Origin: Nitrososphaerales archaeon
GTDB taxonomy: Archaea; Thermoproteota; Nitrososphaeria; Nitrososphaerales; CADDZS01
Assembly: GCA_030041295.1 (NCBI GenBank)
Contig: JASHOD010000100.1
Coordinates: 1-55,180 of the forward strand
DNA length: 55,180 bases
Direction: 5' to 3'
The stretch's first letter is position 1. Every line of letters starts with the position of its first letter. Of this stretch, positions 40,908-49,707 are shown piece after piece. The translations under genes were made by a program, and so were the position numbers. The notes beneath the pieces were generated by a model. It made no database searches. It saw only the letters and a list, made by a program, of their open reading frames with translations, and was not told the origin of the DNA.

Positions 40908-42597
40908 TCAAAATATGGGTAGCTGTTCTGAAAAAGTGATTACGTCCAAAACAGCCGGTCCACGCGCCGAGAGGATATCTTCGAGAGAGGAATTCAATTC
41001 CGCCGGATCCTCAACTCGTCTTCCGTAAGCGCCACAAGCTTCCGCGAACTTGGCGAAGTTGAAATCATTGCTAAATTGCGTTGCGAACTCTTCTAGCCCT
41101 TGGGCAAGCTGTTCGAACTTGATGGCCGCCTGACCGCGATTGTTGAAGACTATGACTTTAATCGGAAGCGAATTTTCCATCGCCGTCATAAGCTCCGCGA
41201 GACAAGTCATAAAGCCTAGGCCACCCTCGACCGCGACTGTCTGTCTATTGGGATAGACTAACTGCGCAGATATCGCAGCTGGAATGCCGAATCCCAAAGA
41301 CGCATACCTGCCGTGAACTACGAATTTGTGATTTGTGAATTTGAAACCACTGCTAAAGTAAAGCTCGACCGCGCCCGCATCAGTCGTGATGATTGCATCA
41401 TCGTCGATAGTTGATTCAATCGCGCTTACAAGCCTGTAGGGATTTATGGGAGTTGAATTGTCCATTCTCTTCTTTGCGAGCGCGTCGAACATTTCGGCCA
41501 TGTAATCTCTAGCAAAATCGAGATAATCCGCTCTTCTTCCCTTTGCATCAACTAGATTGACGAGTTTTGTCAGAGCTTCATCCATCGATGAAAGCAGGGG
41601 TACGTCTACGGCGATTCTCTTCCCAAGGTTGCGGGAATCAGAGTCTATCTGGATCACGCGCGAATCAGGAGATAAAACTTCGTGCATGTATGGGTAATCA
41701 GTGCCAAGGAACAAAATAACGTCTGCTTTTTGGATAACATCTGCCGATCTTGGGGGAGAAAATCCAAGCGACTCCCATATTGTTTGGATGATCAGATCTC
41801 AAGGCGTCTCGTCCCGGAAATGTAGTAAATACAGGAGCGTGTAATTTCTCGGATAGCGGGCCAATTAAGCTGCCACAGCCAGAAGCTCCGCGACCGGCAA
41901 CTATCACGACTTTTGAGGCGCCGATCAAAGTTCTTGCCGCTTCGCTCAAGCGGTCTGGATCGGGCACCTGTTTATGCGTAGCAGCTAGCCTAGGTTTCTT
42001 CATCATCTTCCGTTGATCCTTGGCTGAGACCTCCATTTCTTGAATATCTTCGGGCACACACAAGTGGGCTACTCCTCTTAGCTCAAGAGCATGTTTGCAT
42101 GCTGTTGATACGAGTAGCCCGCAATTCTCCGGGGAAAGAAGGAGCTGATTGTAAACAGAGACCGGATTAAACAGGCTTGAAAGATCTATCTCTTGAGTAT
42201 ATTCAAGGCCCATGTGCGAAGTCTTTACTTGACCGCTGATAGCAATAACAGGAGTACCATCGAGTTTCGCATTGTATAGACCATTTATCAGCTTGACAGC
42301 GCCGGGAGCTCCCATTCCTAAACAGGCGCCCAGTTTTTCTGTCAATCGTGATACTATTGTCGCCATTACGGCAGCAGCTCCCTCGTCCCTCACAAGGATG
42401 AACCGAGGCACACTTTCCTCCTGATCTTTCGATGAACCTCTCCTGAGAGCGTCCACGATTGGGTTCACCTGCGTGCCCGGAATTCCGAACACATATCTTA
42501 CTCCAAAGGATTTCAGAGTCTCTACAATAATGTCCGCAACCCTCGGTGACCTCGATGCGGATTGATTGGCCGTATTGGTGATTTGTGTTTGCTCCAT
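40908..42597 (-). pseudogene. Pyruvate oxidase/acetolactate synthase-like TPP enzyme, broken by a frameshift
   Basis: Two frames join into one thiamine-diphosphate enzyme of about 560 residues. The first (from the ATG at 42597, with GGAG before it) has the PYR domain with the catalytic Glu in 'VRDEGAAAVMA', 'GAPGAVKLINGLYNAKLDGTPVIAISGQ' and the start of the central domain. It shifts at about 41772, where one extra base turns 'NNMG-SLGFSPPRSADV' into another frame. The second frame resumes 'SLGFSPP', and its PP domain ends at 40908. The Mg/TPP motif GDG is altered to 'VEGGLGFMT', so the metal-binding Asp appears lost, while the downstream 'NN' is kept. Closest pattern: PoxB/SpxB-type pyruvate oxidase. 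A sequencing error could explain the shift but not the motif change. Confidence 0.8.
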
Positions 42598-43032
42598 ACT
42601 GGAGTCTTCCTTCTCCTCTCTTAAAATGTGCACTTGAAATCAAAATGGCGGCTTATGCAACATAAAATTCTTCCGATCTTCCTGTGAAGTTGTCAGGTTT
42701 ACTCGAAAGAGCGAATCGCTATCGCAAAATATCCATCTAAAATACTTGTGGGTAAAGGGGAAACTTGGAAATCGACAGTCTGTGTAGCCCAGGGTAGCTT
42801 TATTCAGCATCGTCATAGTTGCTCTAATAAATTGAACGAAGAAAAACACTGACTAGCTGACGTTCCCGCTTTGAACAGACTGAAGCGAAGCGAAGATTTG
42901 AACCCTCGAACATGCCAAAAAAGTGATCCAAGGAAGGAAAATCCAGAGCCCGATGGTGATTTTATTTTCTGACGCGCAATGCTCAAATCCTCAGGGCAAA
43001 CAAGGAAGAGAAGGAGACGAGACGCATTCTAT
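42598..43032. other. Divergent space between the TPP enzyme and the GalB-like gene
   Basis: About 430 bp with no convincing gene. On the minus strand GGAGAAGG just upstream of 42597 acts as ribosome site for the TPP gene. A GAAGC/GAAG tandem repeat lies at about 42882-42897, next to a T-arm-like GATTTGAAC that does not fold into a tRNA. TATA-like TTTTATTTTC near 42960 may serve the GalB-like gene. Confidence 0.35.
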
Positions 43033-43761
43033 ATGCCCAAGACACGTGACATTGATTTACTCGTGGTGAGCGCCCACGCGGCCGATTTCGTGTGGAGAGC
43101 GGGTGGACTAATCGCCAAGTACTCCAAACTAGGACGCTTAGTAGAAGTGATCGCACTTACTTTCGGAGAACGAGGGGAGTCTGACGATCTCTGGAAACAT
43201 GGAAAGAATCTAAATGAAGTGAAACGAGTCAGGCGTAGAGAAGCTCTAGCTGCCGCGAAGGTTCTAGGCGTTCCAATAAGATTCTTGGACTGGGGCGATT
43301 ATCCAATTGTTCTTTCAAAAGAAAGAGAAATCGAGCTCGCGAGACTATTTCGCCAATTGAATCCTGAAGTAATAGTTACACATTCGAAGGATGATCTTTT
43401 CAATTTTGATCATGAAACTGCGGCGAGGGTGGTCAGCAACGCCTCAATCCTTAGCACTCATGGACGGGGCGTGCCGCCTAATATACCGCTTACGCGCCAG
43501 CCAAAGATTTTCGGATTCGAGCCGCACCAGCCAGAGCTCGCCCACTTTTATCCCGACGTAATTGTGGACATCTCCGAAGTGTATGAGACGAAGAAGCAGG
43601 CTATGAATTGCTTTGAAACCCAAAAGGATCTCATCGAATATTATGACACCAGGTCGAAAATTAGGGCAAATCATGCGCGCAGAATTAGCAGTACTTCAAA
43701 TTCTAAACACGCAGAGGCTTTCACGAGGCGCTATCCAGAGGTTACGGATCGACCTCTCTAA
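43033..43761 (+). CDS. PIG-L-family hydratase, 4-oxalomesaconate hydratase (GalB)-like
   Basis: A 242-aa PIG-L/LmbE-fold zinc protein. Instead of the deacetylase motif AHPDDE it has 'SAHAADFVWRAGG' (His15, Asp18), which matches the GalB type of 4-oxalomesaconate hydratase known from Pseudomonas gallate breakdown, together with 'TFGERGES', 'LDWGDYPI', 'THSKDDLFNFDHETAA' and 'FGFEPHQPE'. GalB adds water to 4-oxalomesaconate to give 4-carboxy-4-hydroxy-2-oxoadipate, the substrate of RraA-type aldolases. I choose ATG 43033 because the 18 upstream codons (from 42979) are basic and not family-like. It is the best recognised intermediate step of the proposed route, although it lies about 31 kb from ligB. 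Confidence 0.82.
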   Translation: MPKTRDIDLLVVSAHAADFVWRAGGLIAKYSKLGRLVEVIALTFGERGESDDLWKHGKNLNEVKRVRRREALAAAKVLGVPIRFLDWGDYPIVLSKEREIELARLFRQLNPEVIVTHSKDDLFNFDHETAARVVSNASILSTHGRGVPPNIPLTRQPKIFGFEPHQPELAHFYPDVIVDISEVYETKKQAMNCFETQKDLIEYYDTRSKIRANHARRISSTSNSKHAEAFTRRYPEVTDRPL

Positions 43762-44002
43762 ATCTCGATTTCACATTATTCGTCGTAGCTCCTTCCTCCG
43801 GCATCTCGATTTTTTCAAGTATGATTGATAGGTTCGGGTATGGCACCTTTACAATCTGGGTAGGTTCAAGGTGTACGGGTATCTTAGAGCCGATCGGTTT
43901 TCGAGATAGAAAAAAGTTGCACTATAGTAGCTTGAAATCTATACTACAAGACGGTCGAATTTACATAATACTTCTTTTCTCAAGAATAACGCATAGGAGT
44001 AA

Positions 44003-45255
44003 ATGAAAGACGAAGGGATACTCGAGTCGGTTCTTCAAAGTCTGCTTCGGGATTTTAATCGAATCGAAAACCGCCTTATCTTAAACGAGGACAACGACGA
44101 GAAGCTGGCGAAATACGTGAACGCAAAGCAAAGAACTTCGAAATCGATTCTTTATTGCATATCTCCAGCCCTGAAAAACTGCATCGTGCGTAAAACCCGC
44201 ACCATGATCAAATTCTCAAATCGAAGTGTAATACACGCCCTTCCCTGCGGACCAAACGGAGATACGATACGCAGCAAGACGGCTAATCTCTTGATTGTGG
44301 ACGAAGCAAACTACGTTCCGGAGAGTGTTATTACCGAAGTTGCTCTTCCGATGCTTGCGACTACCAATCGAATGTTGATTCTTATCTCTAGTCCCACAAA
44401 CAAGAATCACTACTTTTATCGAGCGTTGAATTCGCCGACATGGTCGAAGTATCATTTCAAAACGGAAGACAATCCCACTATCACGAAAGAGTATCTCGCT
44501 CAAGCCGAAGAGATCGAAAGCGAAACCGCATTCCGTCGCGAATTTCTGGACGAGTTTGTCGACGAAGAGAACACATACTTTGCAATGCCTTTACTCTAGT
44601 CAATCGTCCATGTTTGTGATAAAGAAGGATCATCTTGCGAATATTGTAAAATCATTAGAGGCGAAAAAACTCCTGACGGCGAATTATACGGCGGCGGTAA
44701 TGATCCTGGAGGGTTGAGCGACCCCGCAGCATTCATAATTGTCGAAAGAAAGATCAGGATAAGTGATAGCAAGGTTGTCTTTCGCGTCGTATATTGCAAA
44801 GCGTTTAGAATTTCAAAAGAAGAAAAATGGAGGAGAAAAAGACCGGAACTCTCGTCCAAGTCTACACCAGATTTACCCTCAAAGTCGCAGACGTTTATAA
44901 GAAGTTGCGTTTTAGAAAGCTACTGGTCGATTCTACTGCCCTTGGAAATTCCATCGTTTCGTATCTTTTGGAGCTCAAACTTCCAGCCGAGGGATTGATT
45001 TTGACGGTGAGGACAAAAGAGGAACTCTTCTCAAATCTCAAGATCTTGATGGAGCAAAAACTGCTAGAAATTCCAAATGACTGCGAACTCCTCGCCCACC
45101 TTAACTGCATCGTGTTTGAACGAAACAGGACAGGAAGCTACCTTTTTTTCGACCATCTCAAAGGGACTCATGACGATCTTGCATACGCTCTTTCTCTCGC
45201 GGTATTAGCGGCAGGACATAGAAAGCAGCCTATAATAGTGATCAATACGAACTAG
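44003..45255 (+). pseudogene. Degraded terminase large subunit (phage DNA-packaging ATPase/nuclease) remnant
   Basis: Three shifted frames in order match a viral terminase. Frame 1 (44003-44599) has 'IRSKTANLLIVDEANYV' (Walker B with DEA), then 'MLILISSPTNKNHYFYRAL' (motif III) and 'EFLDEFVDEENTYF', the end of the ATPase domain; Walker A is missing because the N-terminus is truncated. Frame 2 (about 44710-44830) has 'SDPAAFIIVERK', the nuclease-domain start. Frame 3 (about 44827-45255) has 'KLLVDSTALGNSIVSYL' and 'GTHDDLAYALSLAVLAAG', the RuvC/RNase H-like nuclease end with its Asp. No capsid, portal or integrase gene is near. It is a relic of an archaeal provirus or gene-transfer element. 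Confidence 0.75.
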
Positions 45256-45596
45256 ACGGATAGCAAGTCTTTTTTTGCTCAAAGCAAAGAGTTAGGAATT
45301 AGGGCAATCGGGAAAACCCCTTATTCCATAATGGACAGGTTTTGTAGTAGAAGAATAAATAGAAGTTATTGGACTCTTACAATTGCTTTGAGTTCAAGTT
45401 CAATAAGGAAGCTATCATTGCTTCTTATATTCTACTAGTCTATTTTTGAAACCAAAATTAATTGTAAAAAGAAAGGAAATTTGCTTCTTCCTATTTTCAG
45501 GCCTCTCTTTGTCTTTCTCTATTTGAGTACTGAATACTCAACCGGAACCATAACCCAAAAAAGAGCAATCACTGTTCGATACAAACGGCACACATA
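45256..45596. other. 341-bp space before the M24 peptidase
   Basis: It begins with a T-rich run (AGTCTTTTTTTGC near 45271) that could end transcription from the terminase relic. The middle is AT-rich with no frame of interest. A perfect inverted repeat (45523-45541) lies 56 bases before the M24 start and is listed separately. No RNA gene seen. Confidence 0.4.
45523..45541. promoter_or_regulatory. Candidate operator: 7-bp perfect inverted repeat
   Basis: TTGAGTA - CTGAA - TACTCAA is a perfect palindrome with a 5-base spacer, a geometry that fits a dimeric winged-helix regulator. It lies 56 bases upstream of the M24 peptidase ATG. No matching site was noticed elsewhere in the window. Confidence 0.35.
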
Positions 45597-46769
45597 ATGA
45601 AAACGATGATTTCCGACAACGAATTCAAATCAAGAATCAGGAAAACTCAAAGAAAAATGGAAGAACGAGAGTTAGATTTCCTCATAGCCTTCTCTTCGTA
45701 TCCCGAGAGGGAAGGACACATTGAGTATTTCACGAATTATCACGGGGCTTTTCCGCCCAGTCAACACGACGACACCTACAGAGGCCTGGGCTATGGTGCC
45801 CTAATACTCGAGAGATCCGGCGGACCAACTCTGTTTCCGGGAGTTTTGTTCGCGTCAGGAAGACTCGTCGGCATCGAGAAAGTGATCAGCAACGAGGATG
45901 TCGGATTAGCAGTTTCTGATTATATTTTGGAAGCAATTAGAACTTCTGGGAAAACCAATTCTAACATCGGTGTGGTCGGGTCTGACGTTTTTCCGGATTT
46001 GTATATGGAACAACTGAAGAAGAGGACTATCAAAATGGCTTCCAAAAAAGCGAATTTTCTCGAAGCCGATAATTTAGTGATAGAACAGAGGATGATCAAA
46101 AGCGAAGAGGAACAACGAGTCCTCAAGGAAGGCGCTAGGATTGCTGACGTCGGAATCAGAGCGGCGTTCGAAATTACTCGAGTAGGAGCAAAAGAGTCAG
46201 ATCTAGGCATTGCAGCTGCGAAGGCCTGCTACGAGGAAGGAGCTGATTATGTCGCGCGGACTAGAATCTACGGAAGCGAAATCTCTGGGGTGCGATGGCC
46301 GATTATGACTAACAGAAAATTAGAGCGGGGGGAGATCACCGGAATCGATCTCGTCGGATTCTCTGGTTCGTACGGATTTGATGTGTTACGAATGTGGACT
46401 GTGGGGAACCCATCATCAAAGCAAAAAGAAGTATTGGGCGATGCAGCTCAATTGACCGGAGAAACCACAAGACGACTGCACATAGGAATGACGGGAGACG
46501 AAATATCAAAAATGACAATCGACATTTCAAAGGAGCTAGACCTCAAAGGGACCCCCTCGCCGTTTGGTCACGCGATAGGTCTTGAGATAGTGGAAAACCC
46601 AATTCTCCTTCCGAAATCGAACGTCAAGACCACTCCTAGCTCCTTTCTTTGCATCGAGCCCGGGCTCGAATCTAGCGAGGGACAAACTATTCACTTTGAG
46701 GACGAAGTGCTCCTAAGTGAAAAGGGAAGATCAGAGACCGTATCGAAATGTACAAAGGATTTTTCGTGA
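45597..46769 (+). CDS. M24-family metallopeptidase (Xaa-Pro aminopeptidase/creatinase-like)
   Basis: A 390-aa pita-bread-fold enzyme. A creatinase-like N-terminal domain (about residues 1-165) precedes the catalytic domain. The five metal ligands are visible: Asp251 (GIDLVG), Asp262 (GFDVLR), His325 (GHAIGLE), Glu354 (CIEPG) and Glu370 (FEDEV). The extra His usual in prolidases cannot be confirmed, so activity could be Xaa-Pro cleavage or C-N hydrolysis of a creatine-like compound. It starts with ATG (a second ATG is codon 4). The LLM oxidoreductase follows 91 bp downstream. Confidence 0.9.
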   Translation: MKTMISDNEFKSRIRKTQRKMEERELDFLIAFSSYPEREGHIEYFTNYHGAFPPSQHDDTYRGLGYGALILERSGGPTLFPGVLFASGRLVGIEKVISNEDVGLAVSDYILEAIRTSGKTNSNIGVVGSDVFPDLYMEQLKKRTIKMASKKANFLEADNLVIEQRMIKSEEEQRVLKEGARIADVGIRAAFEITRVGAKESDLGIAAAKACYEEGADYVARTRIYGSEISGVRWPIMTNRKLERGEITGIDLVGFSGSYGFDVLRMWTVGNPSSKQKEVLGDAAQLTGETTRRLHIGMTGDEISKMTIDISKELDLKGTPSPFGHAIGLEIVENPILLPKSNVKTTPSSFLCIEPGLESSEGQTIHFEDEVLLSEKGRSETVSKCTKDFS

Positions 46770-46860
46770 TAGTGTTCTTATCAAGGAAAATAACGAAAGG
46801 AAAAATACAAAACTATCCGTTCAAATTGAATTAGCTACCTAATAACAGGGAAATGTCATC

Positions 46861-47856
46861 ATGGCAAGGAAGATTACTTTTGGCATAGTTTTACCTACGC
46901 GCGGGGTTCTGTTCTCGGGATCAGACCCAAGGAAAGACGTGATCGAACTTTCGAAGCTGACCGAGGAATACGGTTACGACGGAGTTTGGGCAGGAGATAG
47001 CATCCTGGCGAAACCGAGGCTGGATTCTATTGCAGTGCTTTCTGCAGTTGCCGGCGCCACATCAAGATTGAAGCTAGGGACTTCTTGTTTTGCAAGTTTT
47101 CCGCTACGGCACCCCATCCTGCTGGGGTACCAATGGGCTACATTGGACCAACTTTCAGGTGGAAGGACCATACTCGTAATTTGCCAGGGAACACCGACTC
47201 AACATGGTCCTATCTATCGAAACGAGTACGACGCTTTCGGAATTTCGCCAAAAGAGAAAGTTGAAAGAATCGAAGAGGGAATCGAAATTATAAGGAAGAT
47301 CTGGTCCGAAGATGGTGTATCCTACGATGGGAAGATTTTCAAATTCAGTCACGTGACCGTGCAGCCAAAGCCGAAACAAAAGGATTGTCCGATCTGGATT
47401 GCCTCAAATCCCCGTTCCACAGGAGAGCTTGAGGGTCCGCCGGGAAAAATTGAAGTAAACTTCGACCGCGTGGGCAAATACGCCGACGGCTGGATGACTA
47501 CGATGGTTACTCCTGAGGAGTATGCGGAGGACCTTGAAAAGGTACTTTCATATGTTGTAAAGTATGGAAAGGACAAATCGAAATTCAAGGCTTCGTTGTA
47601 TTATAACGTCAACATGGACGAGGACAAAAAGAAAGCCTCAGATGAATCTGCGGATTTCTTGCTGAAATACTACAGGGAGGATCCTTCAGGAATACTAGAC
47701 AAGTGGGTCGCCTTTGGCAATCAAAACGATGTCACAAAGAAACTTGAAGCTTTTGTCCAAGCGGGTGTGCAGGACTTTAACATCAGGTTTGTGGCATGGG
47801 ATCAGATTGCCCAGCTCAAGAAATTTAGCAATGAAGTCTTGCCTTCGTTTACTTGA
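46861..47856 (+). CDS. LLM-class flavin oxidoreductase (F420-type luciferase-like), copy 3
   Basis: A 331-aa luciferase-family barrel. 'YGYDGVWAGDSILAKPRLD' marks the first strand-loop, 'RLKLGTSCFASFPLRHPILLGYQWATLDQLSGGR' the core and 'VQPKPKQKDCPIWIASNP' the second half. It is about as diverged from the other two LLM proteins as they are from each other, so three different substrates are likely. The start is ATG after ATGTCATC. It ends in a hairpin terminator shared with the convergent permease. Confidence 0.9.
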   Translation: MARKITFGIVLPTRGVLFSGSDPRKDVIELSKLTEEYGYDGVWAGDSILAKPRLDSIAVLSAVAGATSRLKLGTSCFASFPLRHPILLGYQWATLDQLSGGRTILVICQGTPTQHGPIYRNEYDAFGISPKEKVERIEEGIEIIRKIWSEDGVSYDGKIFKFSHVTVQPKPKQKDCPIWIASNPRSTGELEGPPGKIEVNFDRVGKYADGWMTTMVTPEEYAEDLEKVLSYVVKYGKDKSKFKASLYYNVNMDEDKKKASDESADFLLKYYREDPSGILDKWVAFGNQNDVTKKLEAFVQAGVQDFNIRFVAWDQIAQLKKFSNEVLPSFT

Positions 47857-47888
47857 AAGTTCGGATCACGCCTTAAAATGCGAGCTTC

Positions 47889-47918
47889 GAGGGACTTTTC
47901 ACTCCCTCCTATTTTTTT
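47889..47918. terminator. Hairpin with T-run between convergent genes
   Basis: GAGGGA (47889-47894) pairs with TCCCTC (47903-47908) over an 8-base loop and is followed by ATTTTTTT at 47911-47918. It sits between the LLM gene (ends 47856) and the permease (ends 47931). Confidence 0.5.
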
Positions 47919-47930
47919 CCTTGTGGTTTG

Positions 47931-49562
47931 CTACTCTGGCGGAATCTCTTTCTGTAGCAATCCGAGATTAATCCCTTGGCTTCTTCGAATCACCCATATG
48001 ATAGCGTAGAGAACTGCGCCAATGATGAACGTCGGAACTATGCCTTCGAGAGCCACGCTCCAAAATGAAGTGTGACCGATTTGAGGCAAAATAATCGCGT
48101 AGATCGTCACCAAGCATACTCCCAAGCTCAATATTCCGAAGATTGTGATAAGTGGGATCCCTCCAATCTTACGTCTGATTATCGATTCTGAAGAAGATGA
48201 GAACAAGTCCTTCCTTCTATACGGATAAACTATCGCCGCAATGGAAACTATGGTAAAGACAATGAATTCACCTGCAGTCCCGTAACTGAAAAGATCGGCC
48301 AGAAAGCTTGACCGGTATGTGGCTATGTATGTATAGATGACTCCCACAACCATCATCAATGATGCCGCGTATATAGGGGTCCGCGTTCTGGAATTAACTG
48401 TCGCGAATGCAGTAGGCACTACTCTATCAAATGACCATGCAAAGAGATTTCTTGCGAAAGTAAAGAAAATAGATACATCCATTACAAATGCTGTTAGGCC
48501 AAAACTTAGGGTAAAGAGAGCTACAAGCCCAGCATTTTGTGTCCAAAACATAGATAGTCCCGAGGCAAGTGGCGGAGTCCCTGCTAGGTACGGATAATTC
48601 CCATAACCATTATACCATAGAGCCGCCATCGCGTTAACGAATTTAGGACCTTCGCCAAAGTACTCCACCGCAATTAATAATGTAACGAAAGCTGCGTACA
48701 GCATAGTGCCTCCAAATTGTGCAATAACCTGATTCCTTCTATTTTGCCTAACTTCTCCAGCAAAATACGCAGAAGAATTAAACCCTAGGTATCCCAGTAA
48801 TCCGAGAGCGCCTGCATAAAGAGTCGCGTAAGAAAATACAGTTGGGACTCCGTTATAGGTTCCATACTGAGACTGACCAGTTGCAATGACCTGATTATAT
48901 GTCATATTGGAGCCAGATAAAGAATTGAAATTAGAAGCGAAGGTTGAGGATCCTGCAGAAAGAACTACAGCTACGAATATTATCCCAATCGCGATAGAAA
49001 GAAAAGCCCAATATTTCACGACTCTAGCGGCCAGTCTCGAGCTTGCAATAACTACTACTCCTGCAATTACGACGAATATCACCGCAATTTCGAAAGTTGG
49101 CGCTGTTCCTTGAAGATAGCTTGACAATGAAAGGTAGCTAGAGTTGTGTTGAAGAATTCCAAGGTCATAGAACATCTGCGCAATGGACCAATCCCCGATC
49201 CAAGGTGCTACGGAAGCGACAACTGATACTACAATCAGAGTCAGTGCGAAGTTTGTGGTAAATCCAATTCCAGGACTGAAAACTCTGCTTGTCCAAACAT
49301 AGTCTCCGCCGCTTCTAGGCATTGCTATTGAGAATAAAATATACATTCCAGCTATAGGCAGAACTAACAATACACCTACCAATGGAACGGCTAGTGGATT
49401 TGCCGTCGGATAAAACGCAGGAGTAAACGCAACGACGTTGAAGACGTACAGTAGGCCCATTTGGGTCACTACCATACCAAGCGCGTCGAGCCCCGAAATT
49501 TGTTTCACTAAACCAGTGGCGTCTCTCGCGAAAATGGACCCTGTCGCTTTTGAAGCAGCCAT
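47931..49562 (-). CDS. APC-superfamily amino acid/polyamine permease
   Basis: A 543-aa membrane transporter with about 12 hydrophobic helices. The N-terminal 'GLVKQISGLDALGMVVTQMG' and the signature 'MPRSGGDYVWTSRVFSPGIGF', read in two parts, are typical of the amino acid-polyamine-organocation family. The loop at about residues 205-245 (Ser/Asn-rich) is extracellular. The last about 20 residues are cytoplasmic. It probably takes up or exports amino acids, which fits peptide use, but the substrate is unknown. The start is ATG, with its neighbour CocE hydrolase transcribed divergently. Confidence 0.9.
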   Translation of the reverse strand: MAASKATGSIFARDATGLVKQISGLDALGMVVTQMGLLYVFNVVAFTPAFYPTANPLAVPLVGVLLVLPIAGMYILFSIAMPRSGGDYVWTSRVFSPGIGFTTNFALTLIVVSVVASVAPWIGDWSIAQMFYDLGILQHNSSYLSLSSYLQGTAPTFEIAVIFVVIAGVVVIASSRLAARVVKYWAFLSIAIGIIFVAVVLSAGSSTFASNFNSLSGSNMTYNQVIATGQSQYGTYNGVPTVFSYATLYAGALGLLGYLGFNSSAYFAGEVRQNRRNQVIAQFGGTMLYAAFVTLLIAVEYFGEGPKFVNAMAALWYNGYGNYPYLAGTPPLASGLSMFWTQNAGLVALFTLSFGLTAFVMDVSIFFTFARNLFAWSFDRVVPTAFATVNSRTRTPIYAASLMMVVGVIYTYIATYRSSFLADLFSYGTAGEFIVFTIVSIAAIVYPYRRKDLFSSSSESIIRRKIGGIPLITIFGILSLGVCLVTIYAIILPQIGHTSFWSVALEGIVPTFIIGAVLYAIIWVIRRSQGINLGLLQKEIPPE

Positions 49563-49707
49563 ATAGCGTGCAACACAAAGACTCGAATTATATTAGCATT
49601 GTCTTAGACGCTATATTTTCGACGCACCGGCAGTAAATGTTGTAAAGAAAAATCACTAATTAAGGCAATTGTTATTCATGGTGATAGAGAGAGGGGGTAA
49701 AGAGACT

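Noticed and set aside
42879..42912. T-arm-like GATTTGAAC beside a GAAGC repeat on the minus strand, suggesting a tRNA
   Set aside because: The T-stem does not pair properly and no matching 5' acceptor strand lies within about 100 bases.
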